From NCBI GenBank assembly GCA_013286565.1, contig JABDFM010000003.1:36678-100677 (forward strand): a stretch of 64,000 nt of DNA. The letters are read 5' to 3'. The translations under genes were made by a program, and so were the position numbers. A model generated the notes under the pieces. It worked only from the letters and a program-made list of their open reading frames with translations, did not search any database and was not told where the DNA came from. Within the stretch, counting starts at the first letter, position 1; every line of letters starts with the position of its first letter. This DNA is from Bacteroidota bacterium (GTDB taxonomy: Bacteria; Bacteroidota; Bacteroidia; Sphingobacteriales; Sphingobacteriaceae). This document shows positions 10,317 through 21,026 of the stretch, piece by piece.

Positions 10317-10569
10317 ATTGTTAATGTTTGTATGTTGTAGTAGACAAACATGATACCGCTTTCTAAAAACACCAAAGCTGAACACTAAAAAGGACGATCA
10401 GAAAATCAAAAAAGCAGAGGGTAGATCGTGGATAGGAAAAGGTTCATAAAAACCTTAAAAACAACTGTTTATCATATTATTGTCAGCTTTTATGGAAATA
10501 AACCGGGAAGATTTTATGGAAAATACAAGGAGTATTTGAGGGCCGAAACCTGCCTTTAATGAAATAAAT

Positions 10570-11589
10570 TTAACTAATAATATTGACCTCTCTATCCAAC
10601 ACAATGCCAAATTTAGTGTACACACTGTCTATGATTTGCGACGAAAGACTGTACACTTCTTCGCCCGTTGCGCCTCCGTGGTTCACCAAAACCAGTGCCT
10701 GGTTCTTCCATGTTCCGGTGTGGCCAACTACTTTCCCCTTCCATCCACACTGTTCAATAAGCCATCCGGCAGCCAGTTTTACCAGGCCATCCCCTGCGGG
10801 ATAATGCACCACTTCCGGAAATTTTGATTGTACTTCGTGAAATTGCTCATCAGCAATAACCGGGTTTTTAAAAAAACTGCCCGCGTTACCAATGGTAGAT
10901 GGGTCGGGCAGTTTGGATACCCGGATATGGGAAACTACTTGTGATACCTCTTTAATGGTAGGGCTGCTGATATTGCGGTTAGCCAGCTCCTGCTCTATCG
11001 CCCCATATTTTAGATTAATGTTTGGAATAAGAGACAATTGGAATTTTACCGATACGATGATAAGCTTCTCTTTCAGTTCATTTTTGAATATGCTGTCGCG
11101 ATAGCCAAATTGGCAATCCTCCTTGCTAAAGGTTTTAAATTCACCGGTGGCTATTTCAAAAGCGCGGCAGCTGCGAAACACATCCTTCAGCTCCACCCCG
11201 TAAGCGCCGATATTTTGTATGGGTGATGCGCCAACTGAACCGGGGATCAGGCTCAGGTTTTCTATACCGGCATAATCACGGGCAACGCAAAAGTTAACCA
11301 GGTCATTCCAAACCTCGCCGGCGCCCGCTTCAATAAAAACCTCCTGGTGGTTAATGCGGTGCTCGATACCCCGGATGTTTATCCGGATCACCAATCCGTC
11401 AAAGTCCTTCACAAACAACATATTGCTGCCGCCGCCGAGGATAAGCCTTGGCATTTGCAGCCACTGCGGGTCCATAAATAGCTCAACCAACTCATCTTCG
11501 TGGTTGATCTCAACGAAATACCGCGCCGAAGCATCAATGCCAAACGTATTAAAGTTTTTCAGCGAAAAGTTTTCGAGTATCTGCAGCAT
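10570..11589 (-). CDS. murB: UDP-N-acetylenolpyruvoylglucosamine reductase
   Basis: LILGGGSNMLFVKDFDGLVIRI, IPGSVGASPIQNIGAYGVE, GNAGSFFKNPV, AAGWLIEQCGWKG. Confidence 0.95.
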   Translation of the reverse strand: MLQILENFSLKNFNTFGIDASARYFVEINHEDELVELFMDPQWLQMPRLILGGGSNMLFVKDFDGLVIRINIRGIEHRINHQEVFIEAGAGEVWNDLVNFCVARDYAGIENLSLIPGSVGASPIQNIGAYGVELKDVFRSCRAFEIATGEFKTFSKEDCQFGYRDSIFKNELKEKLIIVSVKFQLSLIPNINLKYGAIEQELANRNISSPTIKEVSQVVSHIRVSKLPDPSTIGNAGSFFKNPVIADEQFHEVQSKFPEVVHYPAGDGLVKLAAGWLIEQCGWKGKVVGHTGTWKNQALVLVNHGGATGEEVYSLSSQIIDSVYTKFGIVLDREVNIIS

Positions 11590-11655
11590 GCGGTTTTAAT
11601 TTCGGATTTCGGAGGTCGAATTTCGGAATTTATTTTTGGATTGGGTGCCTGGGAT

Positions 11656-12270
11656 TCAAATCAGCTCTATCTGCGGTGTTAGTCCTGCCCTAAAAGCATT
11701 CACAATTGACTTTGGTGTAAGCACGGTTACCATTTTCGTATCTGGAAGTCCTTCCCTTTCGGCATAACCAAACGGCGACCATTGAAAAACTGAACCGCTG
11801 TATAGTAAATAAGGCTTATCGTTCAGTTCGATAAAAGTGCCATCCGGGAGTGTAGCTAACCGATCTTCATACTTTACTTTTGATCCGTTTTTATCAATTC
11901 TTTCTTTATGTAGTACAGCGTCGATCTGCTGTATGGAAACATCGTCAGCAAAAGCATATTCCGTGTTTCCTTTTAACCAAAAGGATTTGAATTTGTTAAA
12001 ATCCGCTCGCCGGCACTCAAAACAAGGACGGTGGCCTGCGGCATAAGCGGTGGCCTCGTCGTAAAAAAACAGTTCGGTGTACCGCCGGGGAGCCATTACC
12101 GTTCTTCTTCGTCCCCTGAATTCGAGCAGGCAAGTAAGCCAGGCCTTTAATTTAAAGGAACCCAATATATGCTGGTCTTCATCATGTATTATTCCGCGGT
12201 TACCCATCCATGCGCCGCGAGCCGGAGTTTTAATAAGCTGACCATAAGGGGTTACACGGTTTTGAAGCAT
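11656..12270 (-). CDS. conserved hypothetical protein with CFEC(RR) putative metal-binding motif
   Basis: 204 aa uninterrupted ORF, AAGHRPCFECRRADFNKFK; coding-like composition. Confidence 0.7.
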   Translation of the reverse strand: MLQNRVTPYGQLIKTPARGAWMGNRGIIHDEDQHILGSFKLKAWLTCLLEFRGRRRTVMAPRRYTELFFYDEATAYAAGHRPCFECRRADFNKFKSFWLKGNTEYAFADDVSIQQIDAVLHKERIDKNGSKVKYEDRLATLPDGTFIELNDKPYLLYSGSVFQWSPFGYAEREGLPDTKMVTVLTPKSIVNAFRAGLTPQIELI

Positions 12271-12378
12271 GGGGGTTTTAATACGGATTGCGGAAGGTGA
12301 ATTTCGGAATTTAATTTGAAATTGCGGCTGTATTGAAACTTACGAAGTCTTAAAGACTTCGTAAGTTTTGTTAATCCC

Positions 12379-13215
12379 CTAAAACATCCCGTTCAAATCC
12401 TTATAAGGAATAGCGCTATTGGCAAACTGGAAAGTACCTTTAGTTTTAATCTCCTTCGCCGCGCTGATAAATGCCCTAAAAGCAGCGCGGGATAATGACG
12501 AGCCCAAACTTATACGTTTAACGCCCATAGCGAATAGGTCATCTACGGTCAGGTCGGTACCAGCGAGCCCCATGATCACATTAAGCGGACGATCGATTTC
12601 TTTCAATACCGATTCAATATCCTGTTTATGCCTGAGGCCGGGAGCGAACAGCACATCGGCCCCTGCTTCCTGGAAATGCTGGAGGCGCTTGATTGTATCT
12701 TTGAGATCAGTCCGGCCATAAAGAAAGTTTTCGGCCCTGCCGGTAATTAAAAATGGGAAGGATAGTTTCCGGGCAGCTTCAACAGCAACCCTTATCCGTT
12801 CTGTAGCTTCCGCCAGTTCATAAATCGGGGCGTTGGCTATTCCCGTTGCATCTTCTATAGAGCCTGCTACCAATCCTGCCTCAGCCGCTAAAGCGATCGT
12901 TTTCGCGATCCCTTCTGCAGAAACGCTGTAGCCGCTTTCGAGGTCAGCGCTCACCGGCAAATGTGTAGCTGCAATAATTTCTTTTGCATTATCAAGTACT
13001 TCCTGCAATGTCACCGAACCTGAGCTATCGCTTTTGGCTAATGAAAAGGCCAGTCCGGCACTGGTTGTAGCCAGCGCCTCAAATCCCATAGCAGCCAATA
13101 TTTTGGCTGTCCCCGCATCCCATGGATTGGGGATCACAAAACAACCGGGCCGCTCATGAAGCGATTTAAATAATTGTGCTTTATCAGATTGGGATACTAC
13201 TGAATTGTCATTCAT
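12379..13215 (-). CDS. isocitrate lyase/phosphoenolpyruvate mutase family protein
   Basis: IPNPWDAGTAKILAAMGFEALATTSAG, DLESGYS, GSIEDATG, ITGRAENFLYG. Confidence 0.85.
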   Translation of the reverse strand: MNDNSVVSQSDKAQLFKSLHERPGCFVIPNPWDAGTAKILAAMGFEALATTSAGLAFSLAKSDSSGSVTLQEVLDNAKEIIAATHLPVSADLESGYSVSAEGIAKTIALAAEAGLVAGSIEDATGIANAPIYELAEATERIRVAVEAARKLSFPFLITGRAENFLYGRTDLKDTIKRLQHFQEAGADVLFAPGLRHKQDIESVLKEIDRPLNVIMGLAGTDLTVDDLFAMGVKRISLGSSLSRAAFRAFISAAKEIKTKGTFQFANSAIPYKDLNGMF

Positions 13216-13308
13216 ATCGAAATGGTCTAACTGCCACTTAAAGCTGTCAATTTCAAAATCCCACACCCACATTCAATAATCTCGAAATCGTAAATCCGAA
13301 TTCCGAAA

Positions 13309-14712
13309 TCAAATATGTATCGGCCGGTTATCCGTAGCGGCCAAACAAGCCTCGCGGAATGCTTCAGTATAGGTTGGGTGTGCATGGCTCATTCTTGAAA
13401 TATCCTCGGCTGATGCACGATATTCCATCGCTACCACGGCTTCGGCTATCATATCCGCAGCACGTGGGCCGATCATGTGTACGCCTAATATTTCATCAGT
13501 TGTCGCGTCAGCTAAAACTTTTACAAAGCCGTCCATATCTCCGCTAGCTACCGCGCGTCCGCTTGCGCGGAAAGGGAACGAACCTGCTTTATATTTAGCG
13601 CCTTTTTCTTTCAATTGCTCCTCAGTTTGCCCAACTGCAGCAACTTCGGGCCAGGTATATACTACGCCAGGTATCAGGTTATAATCAATATGTGGTTTCT
13701 GGCCGACAATGCTTTCGGCTACCAAAGTACCTTCGTCTTCTGCCTTATGGGCCAGCATCGCGCCACGGATCACATCGCCGATGGCGTAAACACCTTTAAC
13801 GCTGGTTTCCAAATGCTCATTAACGGTAATTTTCCGTCCACGTTCTTCAACAGTAATGCCGATCTTATCTAAACCTAAATTATCGGTATAAGCTATACGG
13901 CCTACAGCAACCAGGCAATAATCGCCTTTCAATTCCTTTTTGTCTCCATTTGGAGCATCAAATGTTACGGTCACTTCTTTGCCTTTTACAGTCGCCCCGG
14001 TTACTTTATGGCCGGTGTAAAATTCCATGCCTTGTTTGGTCAGTACTTTTTGCAGCTCCTTGCCTAATCCCCTGTCCATAGTCGGGATGATGGAATCCAT
14101 AAATTCGATCACGGATACTTTAGCGCCCAACCGCGAGTACACCGAACCCAGTTCCAAACCGATCACGCCGCCGCCGATCAATATCAAATGCTTCGGTACT
14201 TCGGTTAAGGTTAAAGCCTCGGTCGAGGTAATGATGCGTTTTTTATCGATCTTGATAAATGGCAGGCTTGATGGTTTTGAGCCTGTAGCTATGATAATGT
14301 TTTTGCCGGTGATCTCCTGCTCTGTACCGTCAGCTTTTTTTATGATGATGGTATTTTTATCCTTGAATGAGCCGATGCCCTGGTAACCGTCTATCTTATT
14401 TTTCTTGAAAAGGAAGCTGATACCGCTGGTGTTTTTTGCCACCACATCCACTTTACGCTTCATCATCTGCTCCATATCAATCGACAAATTATCCAGGTTG
14501 ATACCATGCGTTTTGAAAGCATGGGAAGCATTATAATAATGTTCGGACGAATCCAGTAAAGCTTTGGAAGGGATACAGCCTACGTTTAAGCAAGTACCTC
14601 CATAAGTGGCATATTTTTCAATACAGGCGGTTTTTAACCCCAGTTGCGCGCAGCGAATAGCCGCTACATACCCACCTGGACCCGAACCGATAACGATAAC
14701 ATCATATTGCAT
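13309..14712 (-). CDS. lpdA: dihydrolipoyl dehydrogenase
   Basis: IGSGPGGYVAAIRCAQLG, GGTCLNVGCIPSKALL, IGGGVIGLELGSVY, HAHPTYTEAFREA. Confidence 0.95.
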   Translation of the reverse strand: MQYDVIVIGSGPGGYVAAIRCAQLGLKTACIEKYATYGGTCLNVGCIPSKALLDSSEHYYNASHAFKTHGINLDNLSIDMEQMMKRKVDVVAKNTSGISFLFKKNKIDGYQGIGSFKDKNTIIIKKADGTEQEITGKNIIIATGSKPSSLPFIKIDKKRIITSTEALTLTEVPKHLILIGGGVIGLELGSVYSRLGAKVSVIEFMDSIIPTMDRGLGKELQKVLTKQGMEFYTGHKVTGATVKGKEVTVTFDAPNGDKKELKGDYCLVAVGRIAYTDNLGLDKIGITVEERGRKITVNEHLETSVKGVYAIGDVIRGAMLAHKAEDEGTLVAESIVGQKPHIDYNLIPGVVYTWPEVAAVGQTEEQLKEKGAKYKAGSFPFRASGRAVASGDMDGFVKVLADATTDEILGVHMIGPRAADMIAEAVVAMEYRASAEDISRMSHAHPTYTEAFREACLAATDNRPIHI

Positions 14713-14824
14713 AGCTTATAATTTATTGACGGCAAAGGTAGGAAATTTAGAGATTAGAGATTGGTTAATTAGTGATTAGTTGACTTGCGAATTATAATGT
14801 TATCAGAAAGATTTGCGTTCTACT

Positions 14825-15286
14825 TCACTTAGCCAGCGATCTCGAAAACCACAGGCGGATCAGGGGGCTTAAAAATATAGCAATGTAGATCAGGCTGATC
14901 CAGGGTTGGTAGATAACATAAAATTCGTGCGGTGTTAGCGAGTAAGGGCTTTTGATCAATACAAAACCAACGAAATCGACAACCATAGCTGATATAAGCC
15001 ATAGAAAGGCAAGGTACCAGGTTTCTTCCGATTGCAGCAGTGGATTTTTCTGTTCGGGTTTTTTGAAATATATCCAGGCAAAAACGGGCCATACGATCAG
15101 CATAATTAATACATGATAGGGCACCGTTGCCACAAATACAGGCGCCTGTAAAGCACTTTGGCCGGGCGATGCCTCTGGCATTTTGAAGACCATTCCATAA
15201 GTTACTGTTGTGGCGACAGCCAGGATGGTTACAATAATGTATGCAACAAAAAATAATACGAGTGCACGTGTAAAATTCATTTTCAT
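14825..15286 (-). CDS. hypothetical integral membrane protein
   Basis: 153 aa with about 4 hydrophobic segments. Confidence 0.6.
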   Translation of the reverse strand: MKMNFTRALVLFFVAYIIVTILAVATTVTYGMVFKMPEASPGQSALQAPVFVATVPYHVLIMLIVWPVFAWIYFKKPEQKNPLLQSEETWYLAFLWLISAMVVDFVGFVLIKSPYSLTPHEFYVIYQPWISLIYIAIFLSPLIRLWFSRSLAK

Positions 15287-15461
15287 TTTAGAGCATTTTG
15301 TTTTTTAGACGCTGTAAGAAATTCATAGGTTACACTAAACGATATTCGATATTCATCATTCCCTACTCGGTATTCAAAACTATGCCATTTGTAACAGTAT
15401 TATCATCAATGACTTTATTAATGAATTACTTACTACATTAGAACTCTTTAATTAACTGATT

Positions 15462-17324
15462 ATGAAAAAAATTCTCCTCCTGATCGGGCTGGCGCTACTT
15501 TGCGGCAACCTTTATGCCCAAGACTCGCTTTACATCCGTCAGAATTATACCAAGATGGAAAAGTACATCACCATGCGTGATGGTAAGCGTTTGTTCACTT
15601 CCATTTATCTGCCTAAAGATCAGTCTAAAAAATATCCCATACTGATGACGCGCACGCCTTATTCTGTGGCCCCTTATGGCGAAAATGAGTATAAAAAAAT
15701 GCTTGGGCAGAATATGCTGTTTACAAAATCGGGCTTTATTTTTGTTTACCAGGATGTGCGCGGCCGCTGGATGAGTGAGGGCAATTTTATAGATGTGCGC
15801 CCGATCATCGATAACAAAAAAACCAATAATGATGTTGACGAAAGCTCGGATACTTATGACACGATCGATTGGCTGATAAAGAACCTGCCCAATAATAACG
15901 GGCGCGTGGGTATCGAGGGTATCTCCTATCCCGGTTTTTACTCCACCGCTTCGTTGCCGTATGCGCACCCGGCGCTTAAAGCTGTCTCGCCGCAGGCCCC
16001 GGTAACCGAATGGTTCATCGGTGACGATTTCCACCATAATGGCGCTCTTTTTTTAATGGACGCCTTCGCATTCATTACCAGCTTTGGCGTACCGCGCCCT
16101 GCACCACTGATGCGTTCGCAGTTTAAAAATGGCATCAAATTTCACGAAAAGGACAACTATAAATTTTATCTTGATATGGGTCCTCTGCCAAATTATAAGA
16201 AACGATATTTTGGTGATTCGGTGAAATTTTGGGATAATATGATGGCGCATCCTAATTATGATTCGTTTTGGCAGGGGATGAATATCCGCCCGCATTTAAA
16301 AAACATTACACCTGCCACAATGGTGGTAGGCGGCATGTTTGATGCTGAAGATTGCTTTGGCGCGTTGCATGTTTACAAAGCCCTCGAAGAGCAAAACCCA
16401 CAAACACATAAAAATATGCTGGTGATGGGGCCCTGGTACCACGGAGGATGGGAAGGCGAAGGTCAATTCTTCGGTGATCAAAACTTCGGACAAAAAACCG
16501 GCGAATGGTTCAGGGAAAATATGGAGCTGCCGTTCTTTAATTATTATTTGAAAGACGAAGGCGCTATGGATCTGCCGGAGGCTGCCATATTTGTTACCGG
16601 CTCAAACGAGTGGCACAAGTTTAACACCTGGCCTCCAAAAAACACAACGGAAAAAACAATGTATCTGCAGGCTAATGGCAAGCTATCATTTGAGAGTCCA
16701 AAAACCGCCGTTAGTTATGATGAATATGTGAGCGACCCCAACTCGCCGGTACCTTACCAGGATGGCATACAGGAGCGCCGGACCAGGGAATATATGCTGG
16801 ATGATCAGCGTTTTGCAGGTCGCCGCCCCGATGTTAAGGTTTACCAGACCGATACTTTAAAAGAAGATATTACTTTAACAGGCCCGGTACTGGCCGACCT
16901 GTTTTCGTCAACTACGGGCACTGATGCCGATTACGTGGTGAAACTGATCGATGTTTTTCCTGATAATTACCCTAATCCAAAACCAAATACCAAAAACGTG
17001 ACGATGGCCGGCTACGAAATGCTGGTTCGCGGCGAAATATTCAGGGGACGGTATCGCAACTCGTTTGAGAAACCTGAGGCCTTTGTGCCAGGTAAGGTAA
17101 CCGAAGTTAAATACAACCTGCCCGATGTGGCCCATACTTTCAAAAAAGGGCACCGCATTATGATACAGGTACAAAACTCATGGTTTCCTTTAGCCGACCG
17201 TAACCCGCAAAAATTCATAGATATTTATCATGCTACGGATGCTGATTTTCAAAAAGCAACCATCAGGATCTATCATGACACCAAGGCGGCTTCAAACGTA
17301 AAGGTTACTGTATTAGAACAATAA
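15462..17324 (+). CDS. CocE/NonD family hydrolase (X-Pro dipeptidyl-peptidase S15-like)
   Basis: signal peptide; MRDGKRLFTSIYLPKD, GIEGISYPGFYS nucleophile motif, C-terminal jelly-roll-like domain. Confidence 0.9.
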   Translation: MKKILLLIGLALLCGNLYAQDSLYIRQNYTKMEKYITMRDGKRLFTSIYLPKDQSKKYPILMTRTPYSVAPYGENEYKKMLGQNMLFTKSGFIFVYQDVRGRWMSEGNFIDVRPIIDNKKTNNDVDESSDTYDTIDWLIKNLPNNNGRVGIEGISYPGFYSTASLPYAHPALKAVSPQAPVTEWFIGDDFHHNGALFLMDAFAFITSFGVPRPAPLMRSQFKNGIKFHEKDNYKFYLDMGPLPNYKKRYFGDSVKFWDNMMAHPNYDSFWQGMNIRPHLKNITPATMVVGGMFDAEDCFGALHVYKALEEQNPQTHKNMLVMGPWYHGGWEGEGQFFGDQNFGQKTGEWFRENMELPFFNYYLKDEGAMDLPEAAIFVTGSNEWHKFNTWPPKNTTEKTMYLQANGKLSFESPKTAVSYDEYVSDPNSPVPYQDGIQERRTREYMLDDQRFAGRRPDVKVYQTDTLKEDITLTGPVLADLFSSTTGTDADYVVKLIDVFPDNYPNPKPNTKNVTMAGYEMLVRGEIFRGRYRNSFEKPEAFVPGKVTEVKYNLPDVAHTFKKGHRIMIQVQNSWFPLADRNPQKFIDIYHATDADFQKATIRIYHDTKAASNVKVTVLEQ

Positions 17325-17439
17325 TTATATTTTGATTACACTGATTTTGGAAAGATTACACCGATAACTCGGTATAGCGGCGGGTTTGAAACCCACCGCT
17401 ATATTTATTAATTTGGCCGTTCGAATTAAAAACCATAAT

Positions 17440-19107
17440 ATGAAGAAATTGATCGCTCTTGTGGCGGCGTTGGGCCTGTTCTGTAGCTATACTCAGGCGC
17501 AACTTTTAGAAGAGAAAACCAAATTTACCCATGCCGATACTTTGCGGGGCACTCTTTCGCCTTTACGCGCCTGCTACGACATTAATTATTATCACCTGGA
17601 TGTGAGGTTTGATATTGATAATAAATTGATCAGTGGCAGCAACCTGTTCAAGTTTACCGCAACACAGGATTTTACTAAACTACAGTTCGACCTGTTTGCT
17701 AATCTTACTGTTGATAAAGTAATTTATAAAGGTAAAGGCCTGATTTATAAACGTGACGGCAATGCAGTGTTTGTGACCTTCCCTAAAAAAATCAGTAAAG
17801 GCAGCAAAGAGGAATTTACCGTTTATTATTCCGGCCATCCTACCGTTGCAAAAAACGCACCCTGGGATGGCGGCATCAGTTATGCCAAAGATACATTAGG
17901 CAAGCCCTGGGTGGCTACCAGCTGTGAAGGCCTTGGGGCAAGTGCCTGGTGGCCAAATAAGGATCACTTATCCGATGAAGTGGATAGTATGATGATCAGC
18001 ATCAGCGTGCCTACTGGACTCAAAGATGTATCCAATGGTCGTTTACGTAAGGTAACCGACCTGGGCAATGGCTATACCAAATTTGATTGGTTTGTAGCCA
18101 ACCCTATTAACAATTATGACGTTGCCGCTAACATTGGCGATTATACCGAATTTAAGGATACCTATGATGGCGAGAAAGGTAAGCTTGATCTCGATTTCTG
18201 GGTGCTGCCGCAGGATCTGGAAAAGGCAAAGGCCCAGTTTGGGGCCAATGTAAAACCTATGCTGGCTTCGCACGAGCACTGGTTTGGGCCGTACCCGTTT
18301 TATGAGGATAGCTATAAACTGGTAGAAACCCCTTATTTGGGTATGGAGCATCAAAGCGCGGTGGCTTATGGCAATCATTTCCTGAACGGTTACCTGGGCT
18401 TTGATATGTCAGGTACGGGCTGGGGGGCAAAATGGGACTATATCATTATACACGAGAGCGGGCACGAATGGTTCGGCAATAGCATTACAGCGAAGGACCT
18501 GGCCGATATGTGGATACACGAAAGCTTTACCTGCTACTCTGAATCTTTATTTGTTGAGAGCCAGTTTGGTAAACAGGCCGGGCAGGAGTATGTGAAAGGG
18601 CTTCGCCAGGGGATTCAAAATAAAAGCACTGTCGTAGGTGTTTATGGCGTAAACAAAGAAGGTGCCGAGGATATGTACCCGAAGGGTGCTGTTTTACTCA
18701 ATATGGTTCGTACTATTATTAATGATGATGATAAATGGCGCAATATCCTGCGTGGTTTAAATAAAACCTTTTATCATCAAACGGTTACTTATGATGATAT
18801 CATCAATTATATCAACGCACAGGCTGGCATGAATTTATCACCGGTATTTGATCAATATCTGCGTTATAAAGGCCTGCCAACCCTGCAAGTTACCTGGCAG
18901 GATGGAAAACCTTATTGCAAATGGATAGCCGATGCCAAAGGCTTTGCTATGCCGGTACGGGTAAAGATAAAGGGTGGGGAATACAAATTCATCACCCCTA
19001 CAACCACCCTGCAACCGCTTGACCTGCCCGGAGCCGATAAGGATAATCTGGAAGCCGATACTTTCAATTACTATATCAAGCTTTCGGGTATTGGGAAAGG
19101 TGGGTGA
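17440..19107 (+). CDS. M1 family metallopeptidase (copy 1)
   Basis: start MKKLIALVAALGLF signal peptide; HESGHEWFGNSITAKDLADMWIHESF (HEXXH-X18-E), GMEHQS in GAMEN position. Confidence 0.9.
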   Translation: MKKLIALVAALGLFCSYTQAQLLEEKTKFTHADTLRGTLSPLRACYDINYYHLDVRFDIDNKLISGSNLFKFTATQDFTKLQFDLFANLTVDKVIYKGKGLIYKRDGNAVFVTFPKKISKGSKEEFTVYYSGHPTVAKNAPWDGGISYAKDTLGKPWVATSCEGLGASAWWPNKDHLSDEVDSMMISISVPTGLKDVSNGRLRKVTDLGNGYTKFDWFVANPINNYDVAANIGDYTEFKDTYDGEKGKLDLDFWVLPQDLEKAKAQFGANVKPMLASHEHWFGPYPFYEDSYKLVETPYLGMEHQSAVAYGNHFLNGYLGFDMSGTGWGAKWDYIIIHESGHEWFGNSITAKDLADMWIHESFTCYSESLFVESQFGKQAGQEYVKGLRQGIQNKSTVVGVYGVNKEGAEDMYPKGAVLLNMVRTIINDDDKWRNILRGLNKTFYHQTVTYDDIINYINAQAGMNLSPVFDQYLRYKGLPTLQVTWQDGKPYCKWIADAKGFAMPVRVKIKGGEYKFITPTTTLQPLDLPGADKDNLEADTFNYYIKLSGIGKGG

Positions 19108-19150
19108 AGCCTCACCCCAACCCCTCTCCGGGTGGAGAGGGGCTTTAAAA
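19108..19150. repeat. family B palindromic repeat
   Basis: agcctcaccccaacccctctccgggtggagaggggctttaaaa. Confidence 0.75.
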
Positions 19151-19153
19151 AAA

Positions 19154-19248
19154 TGTCATTTCGAACGAGGAACGAGGAGAAATCTTATAAAATTGAAATG
19201 CGGACTATGCATGTCGTTTAAGATTCCTCTCTATCGTTCGAAATGACA
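19154..19248. repeat. long imperfect palindromic repeat, family A copy 2
   Basis: tgtcatttcgaacgaggaacgaggagaaatcttataa...ttaagattcctctctatcgttcgaaatgaca. Confidence 0.8.
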
Positions 19249-19271
19249 TCGTGTTCAGTAATAAAACAAAA

Positions 19272-20930
19272 ATGAAAAAAAATCTCTTTTTAACCTTTTT
19301 ATTGGCAGCTCTTCTGAGCAATTATTCATTTGCCCAACTCGGCACCGACAAAGAAACCTTCACGCGCGCTGATTCGCTTCGTGGTTATTTATCGCCATTG
19401 CGTACCTGTTACGACATCAATTACTACCATTTGGATGTGAAGTTTGATATCCCAAATAAGTTCATCAGCGGCAACGTGCTGTTTAAGTTTACGGCTACAC
19501 AGGATTTTACCAAATTGCAGTTCGATCTTTTTTCAAACCTTAAAGTTGAAAAGATAATTTATAAAGGAAAAGAACTGACTTATACCCGCGAGTTCAATGC
19601 CGTATTTATAACTTTCCCGAAAACTATTGTTAAAGACAGCAAGGATGAATTCACCGTTTACTATTCCGGCAACCCAACCATAGCTAAACGCGCTCCCTGG
19701 GATGGCGGGGTAGAATATAATGTTGATTCATTAGGTCATTCGTGGGTGTCCACAGCTTGCCAGGGAATGGGTGCCAGTGTTTGGTGGCCCAATAAAGATC
19801 AGCAAGCCGACGAGGTGGATAGCGCCCTCATCAGTATCAGCGTACCAACAGGATTGAAAGATGTATCCAATGGACGCTTGCGTAAAGTGACTAAACTAAA
19901 AGATGGGTATACACGGTTCGACTGGTTTGTGGCTAATCCCATCAACAATTATGATATTGAAGCCAATATTGGCGACTATGCCCATTATAGTGATACTTAC
20001 GATGGTGAAAAGGGAAAATTGACACTGGATTTCTGGCCGCTAAGCTATAACCTGGACAAAGCCAAAAAGCAATGGGGCGAAAACACAAAACCCATGCTCA
20101 GCGCTTTTGAACACTGGTTTGGCCCTTATCCTTTTTATGAGGATGGCTATAAGCTAATAGAAACGCACCACCTCGGCATGGAGCACCAGAGCGGAACCGC
20201 TTATGGCAACCATTTTCATAACGGCTACTTAGGTAACGATCTTTCAGGCACGGGCTGGGGGTTGAAATGGGACTTCATCGTAGTGCACGAAAGCGGGCAC
20301 GAGTGGTTCGGTAATAACATCACCTCAAAGGACCTGGGTGATATGTGGATTCATGAAAGCTTTACCAATTATTCCGAATCGTTGTTTATCGAAAGCCGCT
20401 GGGGCAAACAGGCTGGGCAGGAATATGTGCATGGCACACGCACCAGGATCGCAAATGACCGCCCGATCGTCGGCCCATATAATGTCAACAAAGAAGGTTC
20501 TGGCGATATGTATTACAAGGGCGGTAACATGCTCAATATGATACGTACGATCATTAATGATGACGGAAAATGGCGCAATATCCTGCGTGGCCTCAACAAA
20601 ACCTTTTATCACCAGACAGTTACCTATGATGATATTGTAAATTATATCAACAAAGAAGCAGGTATTAATCTGTCGCCCTTGTTTGACCAATACCTGCATT
20701 ATAGAAATATCCCGATACTGGAATTTATAACCCGTGATGGAAAGCTTTATAGCCGATGGATAGCCGATGCTAAAGGCTTTAATATGGCTGTTAGGGTAAA
20801 ATTAAAGGGCGGGGAATACCAGTTTATCAGCCCTACAACCAAGTTTACACCCGTAAGTATCGAAGGTGCAACAAAAGATAATATTGAGGTAGATACCTTT
20901 AATTATTATATCGGGGTGCTGGTGGAGTAG
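19272..20930 (+). CDS. M1 family metallopeptidase (copy 2, tandem paralog)
   Basis: start MKKNLFLTFLLAALL signal peptide; HESGHEWFGNNITSKDLGDMWIHESF; near-collinear with 17440..19107. Confidence 0.9.
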   Translation: MKKNLFLTFLLAALLSNYSFAQLGTDKETFTRADSLRGYLSPLRTCYDINYYHLDVKFDIPNKFISGNVLFKFTATQDFTKLQFDLFSNLKVEKIIYKGKELTYTREFNAVFITFPKTIVKDSKDEFTVYYSGNPTIAKRAPWDGGVEYNVDSLGHSWVSTACQGMGASVWWPNKDQQADEVDSALISISVPTGLKDVSNGRLRKVTKLKDGYTRFDWFVANPINNYDIEANIGDYAHYSDTYDGEKGKLTLDFWPLSYNLDKAKKQWGENTKPMLSAFEHWFGPYPFYEDGYKLIETHHLGMEHQSGTAYGNHFHNGYLGNDLSGTGWGLKWDFIVVHESGHEWFGNNITSKDLGDMWIHESFTNYSESLFIESRWGKQAGQEYVHGTRTRIANDRPIVGPYNVNKEGSGDMYYKGGNMLNMIRTIINDDGKWRNILRGLNKTFYHQTVTYDDIVNYINKEAGINLSPLFDQYLHYRNIPILEFITRDGKLYSRWIADAKGFNMAVRVKLKGGEYQFISPTTKFTPVSIEGATKDNIEVDTFNYYIGVLVE

Positions 20931-21023
20931 TCTGAACCATGATTTACCTGATTTATAGATTACCTTGATTTATGATCTAAAATAATCATGAAAATCCTTG
21001 AATCGGGTAAATCATGGTTCAGA
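20931..21023. repeat. palindromic intergenic repeat, family E (18-bp perfect arms)
   Basis: tctgaaccatgatttacc (20931-20948) and ggtaaatcatggttcaga (21006-21023). Confidence 0.8.
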
Positions 21024-21026
21024 CAA

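Noticed and set aside
18974-19246. 90-aa ORF spanning the end of M1 copy 1 and two repeats
   Set aside because: Out-of-frame with the real M1 coding sequence and then passes through family B and A repeats; no coding support.
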